Origin: Segatella baroniae B14
GTDB taxonomy: Bacteria; Bacteroidota; Bacteroidia; Bacteroidales; Bacteroidaceae
Assembly (NCBI RefSeq): GCF_022024235.1
Contig: NZ_CP091799.1
Span: forward strand, 325,001-389,000
DNA length: 64,000 nucleotides
Direction of reading: 5' to 3'
A program made the position numbers and the translations under genes. The notes beneath the pieces are model-generated. The model was not told the DNA's origin, ran no database searches, and saw only the letters and a list, made by a program, of their open reading frames with translations. Positions 55,880-64,000 of the stretch are shown here, one piece after another (positions within the stretch are counted from its first letter, which is position 1; each line of letters begins with the position of its first letter).

Positions 55880-58081
55880 ATGTTTGATATTGAAAAAATA
55901 AAATTGATAAAGTCGTTGCTTTATAAGAGTAAGGATATCGGTGGTTGTTTTGCAGAATTGGATAATTATCTTCAAGCTAATATGGTTTCTGAAGTTGTGG
56001 AGGAATTTGATAATATCAAACACGACTACCACTTAATGCTTGATTTTATAGGACGAGGCTTTAAAGATCCGAAGCGTGAGGATATTTATACATCTTTATT
56101 ATATCGTTTAGACCGTCTCATTGATAATATACGAATTAAAATCAACATCTCAGAGGTTGAGGTATACAGAAATGCTGCTACACGCGCTTCGCTTTATAGT
56201 TCTGATTTTGATAGTATCAAGCATTCTTTGGAGAATTTTGTAACAGATTTAGCTTTGATAGGATTAGAACCTGAAGGAAATCGTGAAGAAAAGTCCCGTC
56301 TGGTTTATCAGAAACATCAAAAAGACCTTGATGGGTTATTTAACCAAATCTTAGTGAGCTCTTTGTGGGGTGAGTCTGAATATTCTTTTTATTCAGACCT
56401 TCTTACTTCTCCGATTATTGATTCTGCAGACGCTCAGTTACTTATTAGTGCGATAACAATCTCTTGTCTAAATGTTTTTGATTTCTTCAAGTTCAAGACC
56501 TTAATTAAGGTAGCATCATTATCTTCGGATATACATATTCATGCTAGATCTTTAGTTGGATGGGTTTTGTCTTTACCTGTAGAAAAGACGTTCTATGATG
56601 ATCAAATAAGCGAAACGGTAAAGTTGTATTTGACTGATGATAATGCCTATTCAGAAATAATAGATTTGCAGAAGCAGATATTCTATTGTATGAATGTTGA
56701 TAGCGATATCAAAAAAATAGAAACTGATATTATGCCAAATCTTACACAAAATAGTAATTTAAATATAACAAGATTTGGTATTTCTGAGAAGGAATCTGAT
56801 ACATTGAATGATATATTGCATTCAGGTGAAGAGGAAGAAAAAATAGAAAAGGCTGAAGCGAGTTTTCGGAAAATGATGGATATGCAGAAGCAAGGAAGTG
56901 ATATCTTTTTTGGAGGTTTTGCTAAGATGAAATCTTTTCCATTTTTCCAGACGGTTTCAAATTGGTTTATGCCTTTTTATTCAGAACATCCAGAGATTGT
57001 TAGTCTAATAAAGGATCCAAAAGATAAACAGATCTTTTCTCGAATATTAGAAATAAATCCGTTTTGCTCAAGCGATAAATATTCTTTTATGTTAGCCCTA
57101 TCTAGTGTTATACGGACGATACCGGCTGAAATGAAAGAACTTTTGGGTAGTTCTTCTTCTATGGCTGGAGGTGTTGTGGATATAGATCAGAATGCTCCGT
57201 CTTTTATACGTCGTTCTTATTTACAGGACCTCTTTAGATTTTATCGAATCTATCGCTTTTCAAGTTCCTTTGTTAATCCTTTTTCAGATAATGGTCGTCT
57301 TAAACATTATTTGTTTATCATTCACCGAGTTTTTAGGGGGATAGATGCTCTATATCTGGGTTATTTGGATTTAGCCAAATTTTTGTATAAAAATAAATCA
57401 TATAAAAATGCAGAAATATTGTTGGATAATATTGATGCTTTAAAATTTTCGAAGGCAGATAGGTTCAATTTTTATATGCTTGCAGGATTGGTAGATGAAA
57501 TACAAGATCTTCCTTTTGCAACGAGTAAATTTGAGAAAGCTTTGGAGATTGATGAGCATTCCGAAAAAACATTAAAGTGTTTGGCTCGTAATAGTTTTAA
57601 TAATGGAAAGTATGAAGATGCTTATTCTTATTCTCAAAAGTTAGTTGAATATTATCCAAATAATAAGAGTCATGAAATCTATTTCTGCTTAACTTCTCTT
57701 TATAATGAGCATGTAGAAGAGGGTGTACAGCGATTATTTAAATTAAATTTTGAATATCCCGAAGATACAACAGTAATGCGTGTGTTGGCTTGGGGACTGA
57801 TGCTTCAACAAAAGGTAGAGCAAGCCCAATCTTATTATGATACATTAGTTGCTGATAAATCAGGAATTTCTGCGGAAGACCTCATCAATAGGGGATATAG
57901 TTTGTGGATACAGGGAAAAATGCCAGAGGCTATTCAGTCTTTTAAGTCTTATTTTGAATTGAAAAAGGTAACTAAGCGAAAATCGTTAATCTTATCTATC
58001 TTTCACAAAGATAAGAACTTGCTTTATCTAAATCATGTTACAGATATAGATATGAATATAATGAGTGATTTATTAGCTTAA
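55880..58081 (+). CDS. Large TPR-repeat protein
   Basis: 733 residues, no signal peptide or membrane helix. The C-terminal third has TPR-like helical hairpins (KNAEILLDNIDALKFSKADR, ATSKFEKALEIDEHSEKTLK, DAYSYSQKLVEYYPNNKSHE, VEQAQSYYDTLVADKSGISA). The N-terminal two thirds are helical without a family I can name. Coupled to the binding-protein-like lipoprotein upstream; likely a cytoplasmic scaffold. Confidence 0.8.
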   Translation: MFDIEKIKLIKSLLYKSKDIGGCFAELDNYLQANMVSEVVEEFDNIKHDYHLMLDFIGRGFKDPKREDIYTSLLYRLDRLIDNIRIKINISEVEVYRNAATRASLYSSDFDSIKHSLENFVTDLALIGLEPEGNREEKSRLVYQKHQKDLDGLFNQILVSSLWGESEYSFYSDLLTSPIIDSADAQLLISAITISCLNVFDFFKFKTLIKVASLSSDIHIHARSLVGWVLSLPVEKTFYDDQISETVKLYLTDDNAYSEIIDLQKQIFYCMNVDSDIKKIETDIMPNLTQNSNLNITRFGISEKESDTLNDILHSGEEEEKIEKAEASFRKMMDMQKQGSDIFFGGFAKMKSFPFFQTVSNWFMPFYSEHPEIVSLIKDPKDKQIFSRILEINPFCSSDKYSFMLALSSVIRTIPAEMKELLGSSSSMAGGVVDIDQNAPSFIRRSYLQDLFRFYRIYRFSSSFVNPFSDNGRLKHYLFIIHRVFRGIDALYLGYLDLAKFLYKNKSYKNAEILLDNIDALKFSKADRFNFYMLAGLVDEIQDLPFATSKFEKALEIDEHSEKTLKCLARNSFNNGKYEDAYSYSQKLVEYYPNNKSHEIYFCLTSLYNEHVEEGVQRLFKLNFEYPEDTTVMRVLAWGLMLQQKVEQAQSYYDTLVADKSGISAEDLINRGYSLWIQGKMPEAIQSFKSYFELKKVTKRKSLILSIFHKDKNLLYLNHVTDIDMNIMSDLLA

Positions 58082-58084
58082 ATG

Positions 58085-58138
58085 ATATCCTCAACAAAAA
58101 AGCCATTCTAAAAAGAATGGCTTTTTTGTTGAGGATAT
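58085..58138. terminator. Perfect 25-bp hairpin between convergent tpr and rho genes
   Basis: 58085-58109 and 58114-58138 are exact reverse complements around AAAA. Internal A6/T6 runs next to GCCATTCT/AGAATGGC make it a terminator in both directions. Confidence 0.92.
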
Positions 58139-58149
58139 TTATTTTAGAT

Positions 58150-60156
58150 TTAATCGTTCATAGACAATAAGAACTCTTCATTATTACGTGTGTGAACCAT
58201 TCTATCATGAATGGAATTCATAGCTTCTATAGGGTTCATATCTGATATGTATTTGCGTAATATCCACATTCTGTCAAGTGTAGTCTTGTCTTGTAACAAG
58301 TCATCTCGACGGGTACTTGAAGCAACCAAATTAACTGCAGGGAAGATACGTTTATTGCTAAGTGAGCGGTCAAGTTGAAGCTCCATATTACCGGTACCTT
58401 TGAATTCTTCAAAGATAACCTCATCCATTTTACTACCTGTATCGATGAGAGCCGTTGCAATAATAGTAAGAGAACCTCCACCTTCGATATTTCTAGCAGC
58501 TCCAAAGAATCTTTTTGGTTTTTGGAGAGCATTTGCATCAACACCACCAGTAAGTACTTTACCAGAAGCAGGGCTTACTGTGTTGTATGCTCTAGCGAGA
58601 CGAGTAATAGAGTCTAGGAAGATAACGACATCATGTCCACATTCTACCATACGTTTTGCTTTCTCGAGAACAATACCGGCAATCTTGACATGTCGTTCTG
58701 CTGGTTCATCAAAAGTTGAAGCTACAACTTCAGCGTTCACAGTACGTTTCATGTCAGTAACTTCCTCAGGACGTTCATCGATAAGAAGCATCATCAGATA
58801 GGCTTCTGGGTGATTGGCAGCTATTGCATTAGCAATGCTCTTCATCAGTATGGTCTTACCTGTTTTTGGCTGTGCTACAATAAGTGCACGTTGTCCCTTA
58901 CCAATAGGTGAGAACAAATCAACTACTCGTGTGCTCAGGTTTGTTGTTTCTCTATCTCCGCACAGTTCAAATTTAGTATCAGGGAATAGAGGGGTAAGAT
59001 GTTCAAATGGAATTCTGTCTCTTACTTCAGAAGGTGTTCTACCATTGATTTTGTCAATGGATGTAAGAGGAAAATATTTCTCTCCATCATGAGGTGGTCG
59101 TACATGGCATAATACTACATCACCAGTTTTTAATCCATAACGTTTAATCTGGTTTGCTGCTACATATACATCGTCAGGAGATGAAAGGTAATTGTAATCG
59201 CTACTGCGTAAGAAACCATATCCGTCAGGCATTACTTCGAGTACACCATTTGCTGTAATCAAGTCTGCAAAATCATATTTAGCTTTGTTTACAACAGGAT
59301 TGTTCACTGGTAGATATGCAGATGTTGCCATTGGAGTAGTAGGGCGATCGAACATGTCGAAATTAGGAACAGCCCCTTGATCTTCAATAGGTATGTCAAC
59401 AACCGTAATAAAGTCAGTACCGTCACCAGGATCGCCTTCCCAAACTTGAGTCATACTTGCTTGAGACATATTAGGTACAGCTGCGTCATTATTTTCTGCA
59501 ATATTCTTAGGCTCCATTGTTTCATTGTGAGCTTGAATTTTTGCTTGTAATTTTGCTAATAGTGCGCTGTTTTCATCGTCTTCATCGCCAGCTTTTGGTT
59601 CGTTAGGTTCAAAAGCTGCCTCAGGTACAAGGTCTGGTAAGATTTCTTCTGGTTGAGTTTGTTCTTCTGAGTGGAGTACATCAGAAGCTTCATTAAGTGC
59701 TTCTGCTACTCTTGATACCTTGGAGGTCTCTATATTTTCGACTTTTTCATTGGTAGCCGTTTCCTGTTCAGAAGAAACAGGATCTTCTTGGACGGCTTTT
59801 ACGGTTTTTCGTGTACGTCTTTTGGTTGACGCTGTAGTTTCTTCTTGTTTTTTGTCATCTTCTTTGAAGAGAGAAGATTCTTGTACTACAGGTCCTTTAG
59901 CTTGGTTTTTGAGTACATCAAAATTTTCTCCATCTTTTCCTGTTACCGAATAAACTCTGTCTTCTTTTTTAGCGGAGATTCTTACTCTTTTTCGCTTAGT
60001 GGTAGGAGCTTTCGCACCTTCTGCCGCTTGTTGGTCAAGGATAGCATAAGCTAATTCTTCCTTGGTACTTCTTGATTTAAAGTGTGCACCAAGTTCACTA
60101 GCGATACCCTGTAACTCAGCGTTACTTTTGGATAATAGTTCTTCTTTACTATACAT
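58150..60156 (-). CDS. rho: Transcription termination factor Rho, with long disordered insert
   Basis: 668 residues versus 419 in E. coli. A Rho_N/SAP-like start ([20 protein letters not shown]), then about 250 residues of charged low-complexity sequence (KR-rich near 55, acidic from 90 to 280), the cold-shock RNA-binding domain ([20 protein letters not shown], from about 305) and the RecA-type motor with Walker [14 protein letters not shown] (about 428) and [12 protein letters not shown]. Catalytic residues look intact. Confidence 0.97.
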   Translation of the reverse strand: MYSKEELLSKSNAELQGIASELGAHFKSRSTKEELAYAILDQQAAEGAKAPTTKRKRVRISAKKEDRVYSVTGKDGENFDVLKNQAKGPVVQESSLFKEDDKKQEETTASTKRRTRKTVKAVQEDPVSSEQETATNEKVENIETSKVSRVAEALNEASDVLHSEEQTQPEEILPDLVPEAAFEPNEPKAGDEDDENSALLAKLQAKIQAHNETMEPKNIAENNDAAVPNMSQASMTQVWEGDPGDGTDFITVVDIPIEDQGAVPNFDMFDRPTTPMATSAYLPVNNPVVNKAKYDFADLITANGVLEVMPDGYGFLRSSDYNYLSSPDDVYVAANQIKRYGLKTGDVVLCHVRPPHDGEKYFPLTSIDKINGRTPSEVRDRIPFEHLTPLFPDTKFELCGDRETTNLSTRVVDLFSPIGKGQRALIVAQPKTGKTILMKSIANAIAANHPEAYLMMLLIDERPEEVTDMKRTVNAEVVASTFDEPAERHVKIAGIVLEKAKRMVECGHDVVIFLDSITRLARAYNTVSPASGKVLTGGVDANALQKPKRFFGAARNIEGGGSLTIIATALIDTGSKMDEVIFEEFKGTGNMELQLDRSLSNKRIFPAVNLVASSTRRDDLLQDKTTLDRMWILRKYISDMNPIEAMNSIHDRMVHTRNNEEFLLSMND

Positions 60157-60244
60157 ATTTAGTATGTAATATGGTATGATGAATTTCTGAATTTGAAATT
60201 ATATGCTTCCAGAACGGAAGCATACTTGTTTTGAATTAACGACG

Positions 60245-60276
60245 CAAAGTTAGGCAAAAAAATTGGTTTATCCAAA
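60245..60276 (-). promoter_or_regulatory. rho promoter
   Basis: Leftward TTTG (60273-60276), 20-bp spacer, TAACTTTG (60245-60252); leader about 85 nt. Both elements lie in or beside the arms of the hairpin at 60249-60289. Confidence 0.7.
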
Positions 60277-60289
60277 TTTTTTGCCTAAC
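60249..60289 (-). terminator. Inverted repeat after the ABC-F gene, overlapping the rho promoter
   Basis: 60249-60266 and 60272-60289 are 18-nt reverse complements with one mismatch and a 5-nt loop. Lying 13 bp past the ABC-F stop, it could terminate that gene, though only a short T stretch follows. Confidence 0.55.
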
Positions 60290-60302
60290 AAATTAATGTA
60301 TA

Positions 60303-62084
60303 TTATACATTGTATTCCGATAATTCAAGCCACCTCATACCTTTTTCATCTAAGATATCTTTGATTTGAGGTAATCGTTTACTCTTTTCAGTAAGTTCCT
60401 CGATGCTTAAATTACCAGAGCAGAGTTCTTCCTCGATTTGTTTCTGTTCTTTTTCAAGCGATTCTATATCTTTACTGAGTTGCTCAAACTCTTGTTTTTC
60501 TTTGTAGGTAAGTTTACGTTTTATCTGTTGATGATAGTCTTTTTTCTCCTTTTTCTCAGTATTTTTTCCCTGTTCGCTTTCTTCTTTTGATTTAAGGGCA
60601 CTCCATTCTCGATATTGAGTATAGTTGCCTGGAAAATCTTTGATTTCGCCTTCACCTTTGAAAACGAGGAGATGATCTACTACTTTATCCATAAAGTATC
60701 GATCGTGGCTTACTACAATTACGCAACCAGGGAAATCTTGTAAATATTCCTCTAAAACTTGTAGAGTCTGAATGTCGAGATCGTTGGTAGGCTCGTCAAG
60801 TACAAGGAAATTAGGATTTTTCATCAATACCGTGCAGAGGTAAAGTTTTCTTTTCTGTCCTCCACTTAGTTTGTATACATAGTTGTATTGCTCTTCAGGT
60901 GTGAAAAGGAAAAATTGTAGAAATTGTGAAGCTGTCATATGTCGACCACCTCCAAGGTCTATATAGTCAGCTATCTTGGTAATAACATCGATAACCTTAT
61001 CATTTTCATCAAATTTTAATCCTTCCTGAGAAAAGTATCCGAAACGAACAGTTTCGCCAATATCAAATTTTCCGCTATCTGGCTGTACCAGTCCAAGAAG
61101 CATTTTTATAAATGTAGACTTTCCTGTACCATTATTGCCGACAATACCCATTTTTTCGAATCGGGAAAAATTATAATAGAAGTCTTTCAGAATGACGGTA
61201 TTATCCCATGCTTTTGAAACATACTGACACTCAAAAATTTTACTTCCTATATATACGTTGCTGGCTTTTAATCGTACTTGTCGATCTTCAATTCGCTGTT
61301 TGGCTTTTGCTTCTAAATCATAAAATGCTTCTTCGCGATATCGTGCTTTATGACCACGGGCCTGAGGCTGCCGTCTCATCCATTCAAGTTCTCTGCGATA
61401 TAAATTCTTGGAATGTTGAATCTCAGCTCTGAGATTATCCATTCGTGCCTGTCGCTTTTCAAGATAATAACTATAATTACCTCTATATGTATAAATCTGT
61501 TTGTTGTCGAGTTCTAGAATAATGTCGCAAACACGATCCAAAAAGAAACGGTCGTGAGTAACCATCAAGAGGGTTTTATTTCCTCGGTTAAGGTATCCTT
61601 CCAACCATTCTATCATATCTAAATCTAGATGGTTAGTAGGTTCGTCTAAGATTAGAAAATCTGGTTCGGTTATCAGTACATTAGCTAAGGCAACTCGTTT
61701 TTGTTGTCCACCACTTAGTTGCCCCATAGGCTGGTCTAAATTCTTAATCTTTAATTGTGTGAGAATTTGCTTAGCCTTAATAACTTTTTCAGGATCGCCA
61801 TGATGATTGAAGCATGCATCTAGGACGCTTTCGTTTTCATCAAAGTCAGGGGCTTGTTCCAGACAACCGATTCTCAGGTCTCTGCGGTATATTATATCTC
61901 CACTTTCGTAACCTTCTTTGCCTGTTAAGACTGAGATAAGAGTAGACTTTCCTGTTCCATTTTGGGCTATTAAACCAACTTTTTGCCCCTCTGAGATGGA
62001 AAATGATATATTTTCAAAGAGAATTTCGGCTCCAAATCTCTTTGATAAATTTTGGACGTCAAGATAAGGTATATTCTGTGCCAT
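60303..62084 (-). CDS. ABC-F family ATPase (Uup/EttA-like)
   Basis: 593 residues with two ABC domains: Walker A GLIAQNGTGKSTL and GIVGNNGTGKSTF, signatures LSGGQQKRVALA and LSGGQKRKLYLC, and LILDEPTNHLDL and LVLDEPTNDLDI. A C-terminal charged coiled coil (about 505-590) recalls Uup. No membrane domain; ABC-F proteins act on ribosomes. It follows engB by 2 bp. Confidence 0.94.
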   Translation of the reverse strand: MAQNIPYLDVQNLSKRFGAEILFENISFSISEGQKVGLIAQNGTGKSTLISVLTGKEGYESGDIIYRRDLRIGCLEQAPDFDENESVLDACFNHHGDPEKVIKAKQILTQLKIKNLDQPMGQLSGGQQKRVALANVLITEPDFLILDEPTNHLDLDMIEWLEGYLNRGNKTLLMVTHDRFFLDRVCDIILELDNKQIYTYRGNYSYYLEKRQARMDNLRAEIQHSKNLYRRELEWMRRQPQARGHKARYREEAFYDLEAKAKQRIEDRQVRLKASNVYIGSKIFECQYVSKAWDNTVILKDFYYNFSRFEKMGIVGNNGTGKSTFIKMLLGLVQPDSGKFDIGETVRFGYFSQEGLKFDENDKVIDVITKIADYIDLGGGRHMTASQFLQFFLFTPEEQYNYVYKLSGGQKRKLYLCTVLMKNPNFLVLDEPTNDLDIQTLQVLEEYLQDFPGCVIVVSHDRYFMDKVVDHLLVFKGEGEIKDFPGNYTQYREWSALKSKEESEQGKNTEKKEKKDYHQQIKRKLTYKEKQEFEQLSKDIESLEKEQKQIEEELCSGNLSIEELTEKSKRLPQIKDILDEKGMRWLELSEYNV

Positions 62085-62086
62085 AT

Positions 62087-62689
62087 TTACTTTGCAAGAG
62101 TCTTATTCCATTGTTCGATATAATCTAGAATTTCTTCTTTACCAAGTTTCTTTTCACTACTGGTAATAAAATATGGTGGAAGATCTTCCCAAGTGTCTTG
62201 TAATTGCTTCATCCATGCTTCCGCATTCTTTTTGGCTTTTACAGGACCTAGTTTATCGGCTTTGGTGAAAACTATGGCAAATGGTATTTGACTTTTTCCT
62301 AACCAGTCTACAAATTCTCGGTCAATCTTCTGTTGCTCGTGACGTACATCTATGAGTACAAATACGTTATACAGTTGCTGTCGTTGTAATATATAGGAAG
62401 ATATCATTTGCTCCAGCTTTTGCTGAACCGATTTCGAGCGCTTGGCAAATCCATATCCCGGAAGGTCTACAAGATACCACTCATTATTGATAATAAAATG
62501 GTTAATGAGTAGAGTCTTACCAGGAGTAGCTGATGTCTTGGCCAAACCTTTATGGTTGCAGAGCATATTGATAAGACTTGATTTTCCAACATTAGATCTG
62601 CCTATAAAAGCATACTCTGGCTTGTTATCCTTCGGACACTTACTGACAGTAGGAGCCGATATTGTGAATTCTGATTTTTTGATAATCAT
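62087..62689 (-). CDS. engB: Ribosome biogenesis GTPase EngB (YsxC/YihA)
   Basis: 200 residues: G1 [17 protein letters not shown]2 TSATPGKT, G3 [14 protein letters not shown]4 VFTKADKL, G5 [12 protein letters not shown]. Acts in large-subunit assembly. With the ABC-F gene it forms a translation-related pair. Confidence 0.96.
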   Translation of the reverse strand: MIIKKSEFTISAPTVSKCPKDNKPEYAFIGRSNVGKSSLINMLCNHKGLAKTSATPGKTLLINHFIINNEWYLVDLPGYGFAKRSKSVQQKLEQMISSYILQRQQLYNVFVLIDVRHEQQKIDREFVDWLGKSQIPFAIVFTKADKLGPVKAKKNAEAWMKQLQDTWEDLPPYFITSSEKKLGKEEILDYIEQWNKTLAK

Positions 62690-62709
62690 GTTTTTACTAA
62701 TTTAGGCTA

Positions 62710-62717
62710 CAAAGTTA
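62710..62717 (-). promoter_or_regulatory. -7 box of engB
   Basis: Leftward TAACTTTG, 20 nt before the ATG at 62689; divergent from, and 13 bp away from, the next -7 box. Confidence 0.6.
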
Positions 62718-62730
62718 CAAAAAAAAACAG

Positions 62731-62738
62731 TATCTTTG
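62731..62738 (+). promoter_or_regulatory. -7 box of the oxidoreductase gene
   Basis: TATCTTTG, 18 nt before ATG 62757. Confidence 0.65.
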
Positions 62739-62756
62739 CACTAAACATTGCTTAAT

Positions 62757-63740
62757 ATGAAAGAAATCAAATGGGGATTTATTGGTTGTGGTGAAGTAAC
62801 TGAAAAAAAATCAGGACCAGCTTTTAATGAAGTGGAAGGTTCGCAAGTTGTGGCAGTTATGGGACGTAATGAAAATAAGGTTCGTGCTTATGCAGAAAAA
62901 CACCATATTCGAAAGTGGTATACTGATGCACAGGAACTTATAGACGATCCTGATGTGAATGCTATTTATGTAGCAACACCGCCATCGTCTCATGCGACGT
63001 ATGCTATTATGTCTATGAATGCAGGTAAACCTGTATATATTGAGAAACCATTAGCTTCAAGTTATGAAGATTGTATTCGTATTAATCGAGTAAGTGAACA
63101 GACAGGAGTTCCTTGTTTTGTGGCTTATTATAGAAGGTATCTTCCTTATTTTCAAAAGGTAAAGCAACTTCTAAATGATGGTTGTATTGGTAATGTTCTT
63201 AACGTTCAACTACGCTTTTCGGTACCGCCAAGAGAATTAGACTACTCTTCAGAGAAGGAGTTACCATGGCGTCTACAACCTGATATTTCTGGAGGAGGCT
63301 ATTTTTATGATTTAGCACCACACCAGATCGATATGTTACAAGATTTATTTGGTGTTATAACTCGTGCTCATGGTTATCCAAGTAATCGCGCACATCTATA
63401 TGCTCCTGAAGATACAATCTCAGCTTGCTTCTTCTTTGAAAGTGGAATCCCTGGAAGTGGAAGTTGGTGTTTTGTTGGTCATGAAAGTGCGAAAGAGGAT
63501 TGTATCGAAGTTATTGGTGATAAAGGAACCCTTTCTTTTTCTGTTTTTCATTATGATCCTATTCGTTTGATTACAAGTGATGGAACACAGAATATATCGG
63601 TTGATAATCCACCATATGTTCAGTTGCCAATAATTCGTAGTGTTATTGAAGATTTGCAGGGAATAGGTCATTGTAGTTGTACTAGTGTTTCTGCAACCCC
63701 AGCTAATTGGGTTCTTGATCGTATCCTATGGAAAAATTAA
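62757..63740 (+). CDS. Gfo/Idh/MocA-family oxidoreductase
   Basis: 327 residues. NAD(P)-binding WGFIGCGEVTEKKSGPAF at the N-terminus, NAIYVATPPSSHATYAI, the catalytic EKP in VYIEKPLASSY (about 101), and DISGGGYFYDLAPHQIDMLQ of the C-terminal domain. A sugar or inositol is the usual substrate class, unresolved here. ATG 62757 is preferred to the TTG three codons upstream. Confidence 0.92.
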   Translation: MKEIKWGFIGCGEVTEKKSGPAFNEVEGSQVVAVMGRNENKVRAYAEKHHIRKWYTDAQELIDDPDVNAIYVATPPSSHATYAIMSMNAGKPVYIEKPLASSYEDCIRINRVSEQTGVPCFVAYYRRYLPYFQKVKQLLNDGCIGNVLNVQLRFSVPPRELDYSSEKELPWRLQPDISGGGYFYDLAPHQIDMLQDLFGVITRAHGYPSNRAHLYAPEDTISACFFFESGIPGSGSWCFVGHESAKEDCIEVIGDKGTLSFSVFHYDPIRLITSDGTQNISVDNPPYVQLPIIRSVIEDLQGIGHCSCTSVSATPANWVLDRILWKN

Positions 63741-63787
63741 AAGAGTGGTGAGTGATTTTTGATGATTAATGTGGCATTTATTGTAAG

Positions 63788-64000
63788 ATGAAGCGGTTAT
63801 TGATTTGGGTCGGATTATGTCTTGGATTTTTGAGTACTCCTGTGAAAGCTCAGCATACTATTTATTCTCAAGCAGATAGTATTCAAGTCGTTCGACTTCT
63901 TAAAGAGGCTCAGAAGAATAAAGAGAAGAATGTGAGCTGGATGCTCTATTTTGGTAGAAAACTGCAAGGTGTTCCCTATGTAGGTGGAGTCCTTGATGAT
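63788..64000 (+). CDS. Secreted protein, DUF1460-like start (3' end cut by window)
   Basis: 71 codons up to the edge. A Sec signal (LLIWVGLCLGFLSTPVKAQ, cleavage near KAQ) is followed by a helix with VVRLLKEAQKNKE and then GRKLQGVPYVGGVLDD, which resembles the start of DUF1460/NlpC-P60-like amidase domains. The rest is outside the window, so the call is tentative. Confidence 0.55.
   Translation, partial: MKRLLIWVGLCLGFLSTPVKAQHTIYSQADSIQVVRLLKEAQKNKEKNVSWMLYFGRKLQGVPYVGGVLDD

Overview
The window is AT-rich chromosomal DNA from a Bacteroidetes bacterium, most likely order Bacteroidales and probably Prevotella-like. The reasoning is threefold. Promoters are of the Bacteroidetes type (TTTG, about 19 bp, TAnnTTTG), and start codons mostly lack Shine-Dalgarno sites. 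Marker genes include a GT3 glycogen synthase, GldE, a TamL-like lipoprotein of the Omp85 family, class 3 fructose-1,6-bisphosphatase, a very long Rho and a Bacteroidetes-order ATP synthase operon. The tRNA genes do not encode CCA. The genus is inference. I see no insertion sequence, prophage, CRISPR array, rRNA or toxin/defence island; this is mostly core genome with one accessory-looking sugar-polymer cluster.

Layout: 1-6752 holds storage glucan metabolism (glycogen synthase, alpha-glucan phosphorylase), PRPP synthetase, a ThiE-like protein and NspC. 6874-7400 is a tRNA operon (Gly-Leu-Leu-Gly). 7420-10381 carries an unknown protein, Ssb, GldE and a phosphopantetheinyl transferase. 10378-13056 (minus) carries an rRNA/tRNA methyltransferase, a membrane protein and HisB. 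13184-19098 has the TamL-like protein, lipoproteins, a metallo-beta-lactamase-fold hydrolase, a glycosyltransferase, a DUF4923-like protein and ribosomal protein S16. 19097-24792 is a divergent polysaccharide cluster with four glycosyltransferases, a flippase and a zinc-ribbon protein. 25146-27576 has an NhaD-like antiporter and PfkA. 27628-35087 is the complete F-type ATP synthase operon atpDC-I-BEFHAG. 35797-39764 (minus) joins two glycosyltransferase-like genes to fructose-1,6-bisphosphatase. 39782-46788 (minus) is a tight run purU-hisH-hisA-hisF-hisIE-ftsE-like-lysC-lysA. 46908-48527 is a zinc-ribbon/FHA plus HU/SPOR pair. 48598-64000 has a lipoprotein, an AspT/YidE-like transporter, Pgk, QueC, RadA, an orphan substrate-binding lipoprotein with a TPR protein, Rho, an ABC-F ATPase, EngB, a Gfo/Idh/MocA oxidoreductase and a cut-off secreted protein.

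I found no convincing new multi-gene system. The best leads are regulatory: several genes have the -7 box only 5-7 nt before the start codon, suggesting leaderless or near-leaderless mRNAs; the rho promoter lies inside an inverted repeat that may also terminate the upstream gene; and promoter positions correct several start codons (nspC, the HU/SPOR gene, a lipoprotein, the antiporter). Protein-level oddities are a very short ATP synthase epsilon, an insertion in beta, a HisB phosphatase domain without the usual zinc cysteines, and an FtsE-like ATPase without FtsX inside an amino-acid operon.
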